40,752 nucleotides of DNA from Ileibacterium valens (GTDB lineage Bacteria > Bacillota_I > Bacilli_A > Erysipelotrichales > Erysipelotrichaceae). The notes beneath the pieces were generated by a model. It searched no databases. It was not told the origin of the DNA and saw nothing but the letters and a program-made list of their open reading frames with translations. The stretch is taken from positions 1-40,752 of the forward strand of contig NZ_MPJW01000115.1 of assembly GCF_001945525.1 (NCBI RefSeq). The letters are read 5' to 3'. This document shows positions 1-7,500 of this stretch, in pieces (position 1 is the stretch's first letter; each line of letters starts with the position of its first letter). A program made the translations under genes and the position numbers.

Positions 1-102
<102 letters not shown>

Positions 103-184
103 ATTTGACTCAACGCTTTTGCGTTTTTTTACTTTGTGATTGTTCAGGTTGAATTGACTTGTACTTGGTTTGTTTGTTTAACCT

Positions 185-198
185 GTACCAATTGGTAC
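185..198. repeat. 14-bp perfect palindrome in the rRNA leader
   Basis: GTACCAATTGGTAC is a perfect palindrome between boxA and the 16S gene. In RNA it may contribute to the precursor processing stem, but the partner strand downstream of 16S is outside the window. Confidence 0.5.
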
Positions 199-217
199 TT
201 GTACATACTGTCTGTAA

Positions 218-231
218 AGTTTTCAAAGAAC
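218..231 (-). promoter_or_regulatory. boxA antitermination element of the rRNA leader
   Basis: On the minus strand this reads GTTCTTTGAAAACT. It matches the boxA element found in Firmicute rRNA leaders, where NusB/NusE load the antitermination complex. It lies about 115 bases before the mature 16S start and downstream of all three promoters, as expected. Confidence 0.8.
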
Positions 232-238
232 GAGTTAT

Positions 239-265
239 TTGTGAAGATTCATTTATCTTTCACAA
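239..265. repeat. TTGTGA-N15-TCACAA palindrome at the start site of promoter P3
   Basis: The left arm TTGTGA is at 239-244 and the right arm TCACAA at 260-265, separated by exactly 15 bases. The site starts just downstream of the P3 -10 box, so it covers the expected +1 region. Its centre is 71 bases from the palindrome upstream of the same promoter. Confidence 0.75.
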
Positions 266-273
266 GCTTGTTT

Positions 274-302
274 ATCTTACTCCCTGTCCTGATCAAAGTC
301 AA
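274..302 (-). promoter_or_regulatory. rRNA promoter P3 (closest to 16S)
   Basis: Minus-strand -35 TTGACT (297-302) and -10 TAAGAT (274-279) are separated by 17 bases. The expected start is near 267, about 165 bases before 16S. The promoter is bracketed by two TTGTGA/TCACAA palindromes. Confidence 0.75.
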
Positions 303-309
303 GACTTTT

Positions 310-336
310 TTGTGAATTTCTTTTTGAATTTCACAA
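310..336. repeat. TTGTGA-N15-TCACAA palindrome upstream of P3
   Basis: The arms are at 310-315 and 331-336, with a 15-base AT-rich interior. The site ends 7 bases upstream of the P3 -35 box, where an UP element or an activator would sit. Confidence 0.75.
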
Positions 337-353
337 TCAGAAGAAGGCTTCAC

Positions 354-380
354 TTGTGAGAAACAAGCCGTCTCTCACAA
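354..380. repeat. TTGTGA-N15-TCACAA palindrome at the start site of promoter P2
   Basis: The arms are at 354-359 and 375-380. This copy has the longest perfect arms (9 bp, CTTGTGAGA with TCTCACAAG at 353-361 and 373-381). It lies immediately downstream of the P2 -10 box, so it could also form a hairpin at the 5' end of the P2 transcript. Confidence 0.75.
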
Positions 381-389
381 GGCTCATTA

Positions 390-418
390 AGAATACCACT
401 CCAGCAATCATCGGTCAA
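390..418 (-). promoter_or_regulatory. rRNA promoter P2 (middle)
   Basis: Minus-strand -35 TTGACC (413-418) and -10 TATTCT (390-395) are separated by 17 bases. This promoter and its two flanking palindromes form a module repeated about 116 bases downstream as P3. Confidence 0.75.
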
Positions 419-424
419 CCCTTT

Positions 425-451
425 TTGTGAATTATTTTTAATTTTTCACAA
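425..451. repeat. TTGTGA-N15-TCACAA palindrome upstream of P2
   Basis: The arms are at 425-430 and 446-451. The interior is almost pure A/T. The site ends 7 bases before the P2 -35 box, in the same position as the site upstream of P3. Confidence 0.75.
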
Positions 452-532
452 ATAAAGATTTCTGCCCTTAGATAAAGGAGATTAGATACCTAAAGCTGCT
501 GATCAATTCTGTTTTCATCAAACAGCTTTGTT

Positions 533-561
533 ACCTTACTCTCTATTTGCCGGCAAATCAA
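533..561 (-). promoter_or_regulatory. rRNA promoter P1 (distal)
   Basis: Minus-strand -35 TTGATT (556-561) and -10 TAAGGT (533-538) have a 17-base spacer. Unlike P2 and P3, it has no TTGTGA/TCACAA palindromes around it. Confidence 0.6.
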
Positions 562-653
562 CCTGTTTTCTCAATTTTTCTTTGAACTGAAAATTTCGCT
601 ATGCGGATTCATCATACGAATAGTTTGGTTAGATAGTCAATACACCATAAAAA

Positions 654-689
654 CGCTACCGGAATAGTTTAAGGAGATAAACGGCAGCG
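654..689 (-). terminator. Rho-independent terminator after the VWA gene
   Basis: On the minus strand the 8-bp stem CGCTGCCG / CGGTAGCG (one G-T pair) is followed by TTTTTATGG. It separates the VWA gene transcript from the rRNA promoters downstream. Confidence 0.75.
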
Positions 690-798
690 CATATTTGATG
701 GTTGGTTCGTGATCTTCAGATTTTTGAGGTAATTCAATACATTCCTTCGATTTAAGATAGAAAGTTATTTTGGTCTTTCCACTTATAGACGGAATATA

Positions 799-1443
799 TC
801 AGTGATTTCTTCTTTTGGAATAATCCCGCACGGCATCGAGTGACTCTTTGGTCTGTGTATTTCCTAGCCGCATACCAGCAGCAGCCATAGAAACGGATTC
901 AAAGTTGAGCATTGTACCTTGTTCGTCTGCTGAATAATCTGCAGCATGATCCGCCTGAATTCCGATATCAGCCGCTGCCTGAATGGCATCAATATTGGCA
1001 CCCAAAAAGATAAATTCCCAGCCGTATTTCTTTTGCAGCTTTGTAATTTTCTTTTTAATTTTTTCCAAAGTATAGAGTTTGCTTGCGTTTTCCATTCCAT
1101 CGGTAATTATGACGAAAAGTACATTCCTTGAATCCAGAGTTTGAAATCCGCTTTCGATTCGTTTTTCGATTTTATCAATCGTCAGACCCACGGCATCAAG
1201 AAGAGCTGTCGTTCCACCGACACGAAAGTCTCCTTTTCTCATTGGGAAAACCTCGAACAGCTTTTCACCATCATGTAAAAACTTCAATTTATCATTAAAA
1301 AGAACGGTTGTGACATAGGTCGCAGCATGAATTTCCTTCTGATTTGATAGCATGGTATTAAATCCTTTGATCGTCTCTGATTCAAGACCATGCATGGATC
1401 CGCTGCAGTCAAGCACAAATACAAGTTCTGTTAGTTTCTTCAT
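799..1443 (-). CDS. TerY-like von Willebrand factor A domain protein
   Basis: This 214-residue protein is a single VWA domain. The metal-ion-dependent adhesion site (MIDAS) is intact: DCSGS gives D12, S14 and S16, the GGTTALLDA segment supplies the threonine (about residue 78), and ITDGMENAS supplies D115. There is no signal peptide or membrane segment, so it is probably cytoplasmic. TerY-type VWA proteins bind Mg2+ and act as assembly factors in stress or chaperone-linked systems, but no ter genes are adjacent here, so the partner is unknown. The start is supported by a GGAGAGGAG ribosome site. The gene is monocistronic, with its own terminator, and is transcribed towards the rRNA promoters. 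Confidence 0.85.
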   Translation of the reverse strand: MKKLTELVFVLDCSGSMHGLESETIKGFNTMLSNQKEIHAATYVTTVLFNDKLKFLHDGEKLFEVFPMRKGDFRVGGTTALLDAVGLTIDKIEKRIESGFQTLDSRNVLFVIITDGMENASKLYTLEKIKKKITKLQKKYGWEFIFLGANIDAIQAAADIGIQADHAADYSADEQGTMLNFESVSMAAAGMRLGNTQTKESLDAVRDYSKRRNH

Positions 1444-1777
1444 AGTTCAGATCTCCTCTCCAGCTGATTTCAGTCTAAAGAAAAGTCGATATGAAAAGGT
1501 CACTTTAAAAGCGACAACAATACTTAATTCGAATAATCTAACGCCACCGTATTGAGGAGAATAAATCGTCCTGGCTTAACCAGTAACCAAAGAAAGACAA
1601 TTGCTTCTTTCCAACCCATTAAGGATGATTCTTAAATAATCAGCTGAATTTCCAGTCTGCAGTTTCGATCGCCTACCAGAAAAGTCAACAGAGTCCTCTA
1701 ATTATCTATCGGCTTAAAAAAATTGCAGACTTTGATTTTGTTCAATATTCAGAAAAGCAATCAAGGCTGATCGATAG
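1444..1777. other. Intergenic, no gene seen
   Basis: These 334 bases separate the macro-domain gene from the VWA gene. No coding region or strong hairpin with a T-run was seen. On the minus strand there is a weak promoter-like pair (TTGTCG, 17 bases, TCATAT) before the VWA gene. Confidence 0.4.
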
Positions 1778-2794
1778 TTAACTCCCAAGTCCAGGAAGTC
1801 CATACTTAAACAGAACATCGTTTACTTCAAAAATGTTAAAGCGACTTGATTGAATGAAAAACTCAATAATCACATCGAATTTTTTAGCATGACTTAGTGC
1901 ATATCCAGCGCGTTCAAGCAACTCCTGTGTTTCTTCAAGTGTCAGTTCAAGGGCGAAAGCCAATGCAAGAATGGTTCTTTTCCTCGGTGTATAGTCTGGA
2001 TTACTTCGAATTTTTGAAAACAATTTTCGGTCAATATTAGCTTTCTTATATACATCCGAATCCGTTTTTCCCTTCGAATCGATTAGCTTCAGCAAGTATT
2101 CATTAAAAGGTATTTCAAGATCATCAAGCAGATGATCCAATGGAAGTGAATTTAAATCATCGAAAAAAACATCCGATTTAGCGGCTGACTCAACAAACGA
2201 AGGTGACATCATTCCTGTAAAAGATCGATAACGAATATCTTCCTTCTCACTTTGATCAACGTAGTTTTGATCGATATAGGATTCAACCTGATCAAGAAGA
2301 TTGGTTGAAATCTCAAAGGACTTCTGATCAAAAACTGCCAGTAAGACTTCCATATCAGAGTCAGAATTTTGTAAAAAATCGTTGATAGCTTCCTGAGCCA
2401 CTTCGAGTGCTTCAGCTTTTGGATAACCATAGATCCCTGATGAAATCAGTGGAAAAGCAATACTCGTCAGTCCCATAGAATCAGCAAGTTTCAGTGAATT
2501 CAGATAACAGTCTTTAAGTTGCTGGCGGCATTTTTTAGCTTTAGAAGCTGAGTAAATTGGTCCAGCAGTATGAATAATGTATTTTGCGGGCAGCTTAAAA
2601 CCAGAGGTAGCTACAGCTTGTCCAGTATTTATGGGAGCTAATTTCTTGCATGCAGAATAAAGACTTCTTTCTCCAGCTGCTTTGAAAATTGCTCCACAAA
2701 CTCCCCCACCAGCAAGCAGTGAAGTATTAGCGGCATTGACGATAGCATCAGTATCAATCTTGGTAATATCCTGACGGATTATATGAAAAGGCAT
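1778..2794 (-). CDS. Macro-domain protein with C-terminal helical/HTH-like extension
   Basis: The product has 338 residues. The N-terminal ~170 residues form a macro (ADP-ribose-binding) domain, with VNAANTSLLAGGG at about residues 19-31 and the phosphate-loop text ISSGIYGYP. The usual GVDGAIH segment of hydrolytic members reads GVCGAIF here, so the catalytic-class Asp is replaced by Cys. The C-terminal ~150 residues are helical and contain a stretch (DVYKKANIDRKLFSKI, then TILALAFALELT) resembling the DNA-binding helices of XRE-type regulators. I chose the ATG at 2794 because a GGAGGT site lies 6 bases before it. An in-frame ATG at 2869 would add 25 hydrophobic residues with no ribosome site. 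Known roles of the family are ADP-ribose removal or binding; which applies here is not clear. Confidence 0.8.
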   Translation of the reverse strand: MPFHIIRQDITKIDTDAIVNAANTSLLAGGGVCGAIFKAAGERSLYSACKKLAPINTGQAVATSGFKLPAKYIIHTAGPIYSASKAKKCRQQLKDCYLNSLKLADSMGLTSIAFPLISSGIYGYPKAEALEVAQEAINDFLQNSDSDMEVLLAVFDQKSFEISTNLLDQVESYIDQNYVDQSEKEDIRYRSFTGMMSPSFVESAAKSDVFFDDLNSLPLDHLLDDLEIPFNEYLLKLIDSKGKTDSDVYKKANIDRKLFSKIRSNPDYTPRKRTILALAFALELTLEETQELLERAGYALSHAKKFDVIIEFFIQSSRFNIFEVNDVLFKYGLPGLGS

Positions 2795-3003
2795 TAAAAA
2801 ACCTCCGTTCTGCTCTGATTGTATCAACCAGATTACCAGTAGGTCAGCAATCAGACAAAACAGTTCCATTTAATTATTGACCGCAAGAAAAGTTCCGAGT
2901 CGCAATCCCACTAAAGGCTTAGGAAATGCCAAAATATCTTGATAAGTAGTGATTACAAAATTTTAAACAACATTACTACACAACCTTATTTACATAGGTG
3001 TCT

Positions 3004-3030
3004 ATTAAGGATGTTTCATTCATCCTTAAT
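3004..3030. repeat. 10-bp inverted repeat over the stop codon of the silent hsdS half
   Basis: ATTAAGGATG (3004-3013) and CATCCTTAAT (3021-3030) form a perfect stem with a 7-base loop. The stem includes the stop codon of the upstream-lying hsdS half gene. There is no T-run on the minus strand, so it is a weak terminator at best, or a recombination or cassette boundary. Confidence 0.5.
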
Positions 3031-3628
3031 ATTTTGATTTGTCGATTAATTCGTAAAAATGACTGAACTCTTCTTGTAACTTCACTGGAGGGATTATAAT
3101 TTTTCGTTTTTGGAATTCTTTAAAATCAATATTGTCTGCTGTAACACCTCTAACTCCAGATAAAACATCCTTTTCAATCATCTTAAAGTAATTACATAGA
3201 AACAGTGGAAGGATTTTTTCTGAAGGTATAAAAGCTTTCATATCTTGGTTAATAGTTACTTCTACATCATTTACTGCGACAGGTAAAGTATGTTTCAAAA
3301 TTCCGCTTCGAATAACCATCAAAACTGAATTACGAGGAACATTTTTTGCAGAAGAATTATTGACTGCATCCACTGATATATGGTCGATGCTATCCATTAT
3401 TTTTTTCGACTTCATATCTTTTGGAGTGACCCAGGGGATAGTACCGTCATAGTATTCTGGATGATGCTTCGAAGGCGTTCCCCCACCAATTATCTTTCTA
3501 CAAGCTTCTCTGATTTCTGCTATCTCAAAGTTATTTGGATTAGTTAGAGGATCTCCAAACATCTCAATAAATCGGGATTTGAAACTTTTAGACTGATTGA
3601 GAAGAGAAGTTGAAATCCGATATTTCAT
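3026..3628 (-). CDS. hsdS: Half HsdS specificity cassette, probably silent
   Basis: These 200 residues correspond to the second half of a type I specificity subunit. They start with the central-helix text SLLNQSKSFK, then SRFIEMFG, then one target-recognition domain (IIGGGTPS, GTIPWVTPKDM). They end early at IDKSKY, where the complete copy continues with DKSKLAIQQS and about 25 further residues. No ribosome site precedes the ATG, and an inverted repeat (3615-3624 with 3650-3659) would fold over the first codons. The gene follows the recombinase directly. I infer a donor cassette that gains expression only after recombination at the SRFIEMFG joint. Confidence 0.75.
   Translation of the reverse strand: MKYRISTSLLNQSKSFKSRFIEMFGDPLTNPNNFEIAEIREACRKIIGGGTPSKHHPEYYDGTIPWVTPKDMKSKKIMDSIDHISVDAVNNSSAKNVPRNSVLMVIRSGILKHTLPVAVNDVEVTINQDMKAFIPSEKILPLFLCNYFKMIEKDVLSGVRGVTADNIDFKEFQKRKIIIPPVKLQEEFSHFYELIDKSKY
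3558..3577. repeat. 20-bp direct repeat at the hsdS central joint (copy A)
   Basis: Identical to 6390-6409. It is the likely crossover point that would join the silent second TRD to a different first TRD. Confidence 0.75.
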
Positions 3629-3659
3629 TATTGCTAGACTATATTCTTATCGGATTTAA
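3615..3659. repeat. Inverted repeat between recombinase end and hsdS half start
   Basis: AAATCCGATA (3615-3624) and TATCGGATTT (3650-3659) are perfect 10-bp arms with a 25-base loop. One arm overlaps the recombinase stop codon and the other overlaps codons 2-6 of the hsdS half. It could be a recombinase binding site or an RNA fold that blocks translation. Confidence 0.55.
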
Positions 3660-4651
3660 GCTATCAATTTTTGGTAACTGATCTTCACATTATTCTGACT
3701 GACCATTGCATATTGCATTGTTGTGTCTATCTTTGCATGACCAAGTAATGTCTGAACTTGTTCAACCGGAACTCCTTTATCAATCGCTTTAGTAGCCAAG
3801 GTTCTTCTGAACTTATGAGGATGTACTTTATCAATACCCAGCTTTTTACCAAGCTGTCTGAGTCTGATTTCAACTCCACTGATTTCTAAACGATTATGAG
3901 GTTCCATCAGCGAAACAAATAATGCTGGATTAGAGTCATTTCTGCTTTCAATATAGTTTTTGAGATGAATCTTTGTTCTGGCATCAAAATAGACTGGTCT
4001 TTCTTTGCTTCCTTTACCAAAAACGATACATTCTCTATTTTCAAAATCGATATCTTCGATATTAAGTTGGACCAGCTCTCCAACTCGCATTCCAGTGGAG
4101 GCTAAAATATCGATTAATGCCAGATCTCTAAGGTTATCTGCATTATCTCTGAGTGTTTCCAAAGCTTCGTCTGAATAAGTTTCCTTGACTGTTTTTGCGG
4201 TACGGATTTTATGGATTCGGCGAACTGGACTTTTTAGGATGTAGTTCTCATCTTCCAACCATGCAAAAAAGGTTGAAAGAATTCGACGGATATTATCAAT
4301 ATTAGCTTTAGAGCAGTTATTGATCTTCTGATAATTTGATAGATAATCGCGTAGATGTTCTGTAGTCATATGAGTAATATGTTCATCACGCAATTCAAAA
4401 AGCTTTTTTAAAGTCGCCCGATAATAGCGTAAAGTCTTCTGGCTGCATCCTTCAATAGACTTTGCAGTTATGAACAGATCAAGAAATTCTTCATTCGTTC
4501 GCACGTTTTCATCCGTTTCAACAGAATCATCTTTTTCAACTTTCACCTTCCAGAAACAGTGCTCTAATACTTCCTGTAGTTTTAATAACTGCGCATTATT
4601 CAAAACAGGAATCATTTCCCGAGTTATATCTGCAATTAACTGTTCTTTCAT
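3656..4651 (-). CDS. Tyrosine recombinase (phage-integrase family) linked to hsdS
   Basis: The protein has 331 residues, with a SAM-like core-binding N-terminal part (about 51-150) and a catalytic domain (about 155-331). All catalytic positions are visible: R189 in STGMRVGE, a lysine in GKGSKER (213 or 216), H279-x-x-R282 in HPHKFRR, H305 in LLGHA, and the nucleophile Y314 in TTMQYAMVS. An AAGGAG ribosome site precedes the ATG. Recombinases of this type, encoded among hsdS genes, are known to shuffle or invert specificity domains (for example the pneumococcal and Mycoplasma systems). Here it lies between a Fic gene and a silent hsdS half, so the same role is inferred. It does not look like an integrase of a complete prophage, because no phage genes are nearby. 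Confidence 0.88.
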   Translation of the reverse strand: MKEQLIADITREMIPVLNNAQLLKLQEVLEHCFWKVKVEKDDSVETDENVRTNEEFLDLFITAKSIEGCSQKTLRYYRATLKKLFELRDEHITHMTTEHLRDYLSNYQKINNCSKANIDNIRRILSTFFAWLEDENYILKSPVRRIHKIRTAKTVKETYSDEALETLRDNADNLRDLALIDILASTGMRVGELVQLNIEDIDFENRECIVFGKGSKERPVYFDARTKIHLKNYIESRNDSNPALFVSLMEPHNRLEISGVEIRLRQLGKKLGIDKVHPHKFRRTLATKAIDKGVPVEQVQTLLGHAKIDTTMQYAMVSQNNVKISYQKLIA

Positions 4652-4687
4652 GGTGAATTATCTCCTTCTAAGTTGCTTATACAGTAT

Positions 4688-4720
4688 AAAAGCCGCTCAG
4701 CTAACAACTGATACGGCTTT
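4688..4720 (-). terminator. Hairpin between fic and the recombinase gene
   Basis: On the minus strand AAAGCCG / CGGCTTT, with an inner TCAG / CTGA pairing, forms a stable stem. It is followed by TTTATACTG, a poor U-tract. It probably attenuates read-through from fic into the recombinase rather than acting as a full terminator. Confidence 0.5.
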
Positions 4721-4774
4721 ATTGAAAATAATTTTTGAATCCACTTTATTTAAATCATAGTTGTTGATATAGGT

Positions 4775-5788
4775 TTATTTTTGACTCGTATGCTTAATGA
4801 CTATCCATTCCCCGGATCGCTTATTTCCTTTACGAATCAAAATCCCTGCTTTTTTAAGTTCAGCTATTCTGCGGTCGACTGTACTTGCAGAAATGCCCAA
4901 TTGCTTGTGAATGTCTTTTATTCGGATTTTTGGGCTTTGTTCAATCAGATTAAGTATTCTTTCCGCTAAGTCCTGTTTATTAACATCAGGATTAACATCA
5001 ATATTAACATCATTGAAGTTTTTAACTGATGCTTCTTTTAAAGCTTTTGAAATCATATTAAGCATGAACTCGATAAAAGCGGTTGAATTTCCTTCATGAT
5101 CGCTAATCTGAATCGCTTTGTAATAGTCTTCCTGATTTTCATAAACCAGCGTTTCTACAGGAAGGAATTCAAATACCGGATTCCATAATCGAAGAATATT
5201 CGACTGCCATAATCTGGCAATTCTTCCGTTTCCATCTTCAAACGGATGGATAAAAACCATTTCATAGTGGAAAACACACGATTTGATCAACGGATGAGCT
5301 CTTGAGGTTTTAAGCCATGTAAATAGCTGATTCATTAAGTGTGGAACAAGATCAGCTGGAGATCCCATATGAATAACTGCATCTCCTTGAAAGACTCCAA
5401 CTTCTCCTTTTCTGTAATTTCCAGCCTGAAATACCAGATTTTCAGTCAACACTTCATGAGCTTTTAAAAAATCTTGTTCTGAATAAGGATCAAGATCAGA
5501 AAGCATATCGTAAACTCTGAACGCATTCTGAACCTCTAATATATCCTTCTGTTTTCCTAATACCCGCTTGCCTTCCAGTAAGGCAGAAACCTGTTCTTCG
5601 GAAAGTTGATTGTTCTCAATGGCTAAAGATGAAAATACAGTTTGTATCTTATTGTCTTTTCTGAGATGTGGAATTGACGCAGATTTTAGTCCACCATGGT
5701 AGATTCCGACTAATTCCCCTATCTCAACCAATTGATTAGAAATGATATCAGTTATTTCATATGGTGGAGTATATTTATCGGTATACAT
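4775..5788 (-). CDS. Fic-domain AMPylase-type enzyme with winged-helix C-terminus
   Basis: The product has 337 residues. The FIC catalytic motif is complete, HPFEDGNGRIAR at 181-192, with H181 as general base. An N-terminal inhibitory-helix motif of the (S/T)xxxE(G/N) type is visible as SLAIEN at 54-59, which in class II Fic proteins blocks ATP placement and keeps the enzyme off. Residues about 270-330 form a winged helix (IRIKDIHKQLGISASTVDRR), so it may bind DNA. The gene starts 3 bases after the stop of the complete hsdS and is probably co-transcribed. Family members transfer AMP to target proteins. The target here is unknown. Its place inside a type I restriction operon suggests regulation of, or a back-up for, the restriction system. 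Confidence 0.88.
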   Translation of the reverse strand: MYTDKYTPPYEITDIISNQLVEIGELVGIYHGGLKSASIPHLRKDNKIQTVFSSLAIENNQLSEEQVSALLEGKRVLGKQKDILEVQNAFRVYDMLSDLDPYSEQDFLKAHEVLTENLVFQAGNYRKGEVGVFQGDAVIHMGSPADLVPHLMNQLFTWLKTSRAHPLIKSCVFHYEMVFIHPFEDGNGRIARLWQSNILRLWNPVFEFLPVETLVYENQEDYYKAIQISDHEGNSTAFIEFMLNMISKALKEASVKNFNDVNIDVNPDVNKQDLAERILNLIEQSPKIRIKDIHKQLGISASTVDRRIAELKKAGILIRKGNKRSGEWIVIKHTSQK

Positions 5789-5791
5789 TTG

Positions 5792-6883
5792 CTAACCAAA
5801 GTACTCCTGCATCAATTTTTTCTTTAGAGTTTCAAGCTGATCAATGCTTTGTTGGATAGCCAATTTTGATTTGTCTAGTTTCCTAGAAAATTCGGCAAAT
5901 TCTCTTTGTAATTTTAGAGGAGGTATCATCAGAGGATAATTCTCTAAAATCCGTTTATTCAGCCCTCCTCTGCCTCCATCTCCATTCGATATTTTTCGTA
6001 AATTATCATACTCTAGCGTCAGATATTGTAATAAGAATTCAGGATCGATTTTTTTATTAGCCTTTATAGCAATTATTGATTGATTAGCACAGAGAGGGAT
6101 TTCAGTAATAGCCGCTTTCCCTCTAGTCTTACCTTGTCCAGCTAAAGCTATTAATACAGTTTGAGCAGGAATCCACTTTGTACTACAATTATCAAAACCA
6201 ATTTGTGTAATCTTTTTTTCGGTTGATGAAATTCGGAATTTATTTATCTCACCGCTACTCATCCAAGGAATTACACCATCAACCCAATATTCTGGCTTTG
6301 TAGTTGACGGAGTTCCACCCGCAATACACTCAGAAATTTCTTTAATAAGCTTTATTGGCCAATCTTTTTCATTTGTTTTTAGATTACCGAACATCTCAAT
6401 AAATCGGGAACTTACAAGCTGATCTAATAATAGTTTTAATTTCTCATTAGCTTCAATAATGGATTCTACAGATTTTATAATACGAGCAATTTGAACCTGC
6501 TTTTCATACTCTGGGATTGGAATCACTATTTTTGATAAATTACCAATAGTTATTTGAGGTTGAGCTGAACCAGAAATTATTTGGTTAAAATCATAATTTC
6601 GAAGAAACAATTCCAAATATTCTAGAAAAACATCAGATGATAAATCATCTAAGCACATTGCATTTCCATTGATATATGAAAAAGGTTGACTGACATTAAT
6701 CCGTCCACATGTTGCTCCTCGGCAGGTTATCAATATTGTTCTATCTTCATGGTTATAGATATTTGAATAACCAATTATTCCATTAGCACCATAAATCGGG
6801 TAACCTTCTTTTATAAATTTTTCTTTGGCTATTGTTTTCCATTGCTTTGGATGGCATATATCAGTTAGCTTCACTTTTCTCAT
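5792..6883 (-). CDS. hsdS: Type I restriction specificity subunit HsdS (complete, two TRDs)
   Basis: The product has 363 residues and two target-recognition domains. The first (about 1-150) starts MRKVKLTDICHPKQW. The central conserved helix contains LLLDQLVSSRFIEMFG, and the second domain (CIAGGTPS, GVIPWMSSGEI) is followed by a C-terminal helix ending QLETLKKKLMQEYFG. This is the only hsdS in the window with both domains and both helices, so it is the one most able to form a standard M2S methyltransferase. I chose ATG 6883, with AGAGG 7 bases before it. An ORF extension to 6991 has no conserved residues. It overlaps the end of the preceding frameshifted hsdS by 23 bases, which suggests translational coupling. 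Confidence 0.9.
   Translation of the reverse strand: MRKVKLTDICHPKQWKTIAKEKFIKEGYPIYGANGIIGYSNIYNHEDRTILITCRGATCGRINVSQPFSYINGNAMCLDDLSSDVFLEYLELFLRNYDFNQIISGSAQPQITIGNLSKIVIPIPEYEKQVQIARIIKSVESIIEANEKLKLLLDQLVSSRFIEMFGNLKTNEKDWPIKLIKEISECIAGGTPSTTKPEYWVDGVIPWMSSGEINKFRISSTEKKITQIGFDNCSTKWIPAQTVLIALAGQGKTRGKAAITEIPLCANQSIIAIKANKKIDPEFLLQYLTLEYDNLRKISNGDGGRGGLNKRILENYPLMIPPLKLQREFAEFSRKLDKSKLAIQQSIDQLETLKKKLMQEYFG
6390..6409. repeat. 20-bp direct repeat at the hsdS central joint (copy B)
   Basis: The 20 bases here are identical to 3558-3577 and encode the SRFIEMF part of both hsdS copies. A shorter 11-bp version (TCGGGATTTGA) occurs at 3572-3582 and at 7540-7550. All copies have the same orientation, so recombination between them would delete or transfer DNA rather than invert it. 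Confidence 0.75.
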
Positions 6884-7461
6884 TGAATACCTCTGTTTGT
6901 TGGAATCGTTCCAATACTGATAGTTGATCAAGTATTTTTGGCTTTTTTTGAATAAGACTTTTAACTTTATTGATTTTATCGACAATTTCATCTTGTTTCT
7001 TTATATCAGGAAGAGGGATCGTTATTTCATCAATATCACTATTTCTGATATTTTTATTATTCACTCCTACTGAACTCTCCGAAATAACTTGTCGGTATTT
7101 TTCACTATTAAAAAAACATCCAATATAATTCGGGTTTACCGTATTGTCTTTCACTCTAACAATTTTACAAAATGCTCCAAGCTATAATCCAGATTGTTTT
7201 CTGTTTGAGCCGACTTACCAACTAAGTTCTGACTTCCACTAGATCCACAAATCAGTATGTCTAGCTTTTTTAGTAATTGCCGTTCAGAAACTAAATTTTC
7301 GAGACGTAAATTAAATCATCAAAAGTAAGTATGTTATTTTTGATATTATTAGCTCTCAACAACCCGATAGCATTTGGATCACCTTTTTGTCTAATAAATG
7401 AAGGCTTATATGAAATCCCTCGAATCTGTTCTATTAAGTCGCCTAATCTTACCAATTTCAT
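6861..7461 (-). pseudogene. hsdS: Frameshifted one-TRD hsdS
   Basis: Reading the minus strand from ATG 7461 gives MKLVRLGDLIEQIRG and a normal TRD start. After DDLIYVS one base is missing (near 7303). The next frame continues ENLVSERQLLKKLDILICGS and SSGSQNLVGKSAQTENNLDY. A second single-base loss near 7160 is needed to reach GAFCKIVRVKDNT and the rest, ending NEKSEAN at 6861. Joined, these give a canonical HsdS N-terminal half with its coiled helix but no second TRD. Two independent frame losses indicate a decayed copy, unless they are sequencing errors. An AGAGG site lies 9 bases before the ATG, so expression was once normal. Confidence 0.75.
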
Positions 7462-7500
7462 TTCCATCAACCTCTTTCGTTATCCCAAACACGTAGAAAT

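Noticed and set aside
239-451. Rex operators at the rRNA promoters
   Set aside because: The half-site TTGTGA matches Rex, but known Rex sites have an interior of about 6 bases, not 15. I report the sites without naming the regulator.
2795-2869. Hydrophobic N-terminal extension of the macro-domain protein (signal or membrane segment)
   Set aside because: There is no ribosome site for ATG 2869, and a strong GGAGGT is placed correctly for ATG 2794.
3004-3030. Transposon end or insertion-sequence boundary
   Set aside because: The inverted repeat is short, with no partner copy at the other end of the island and no transposase, so it is kept only as a hairpin.
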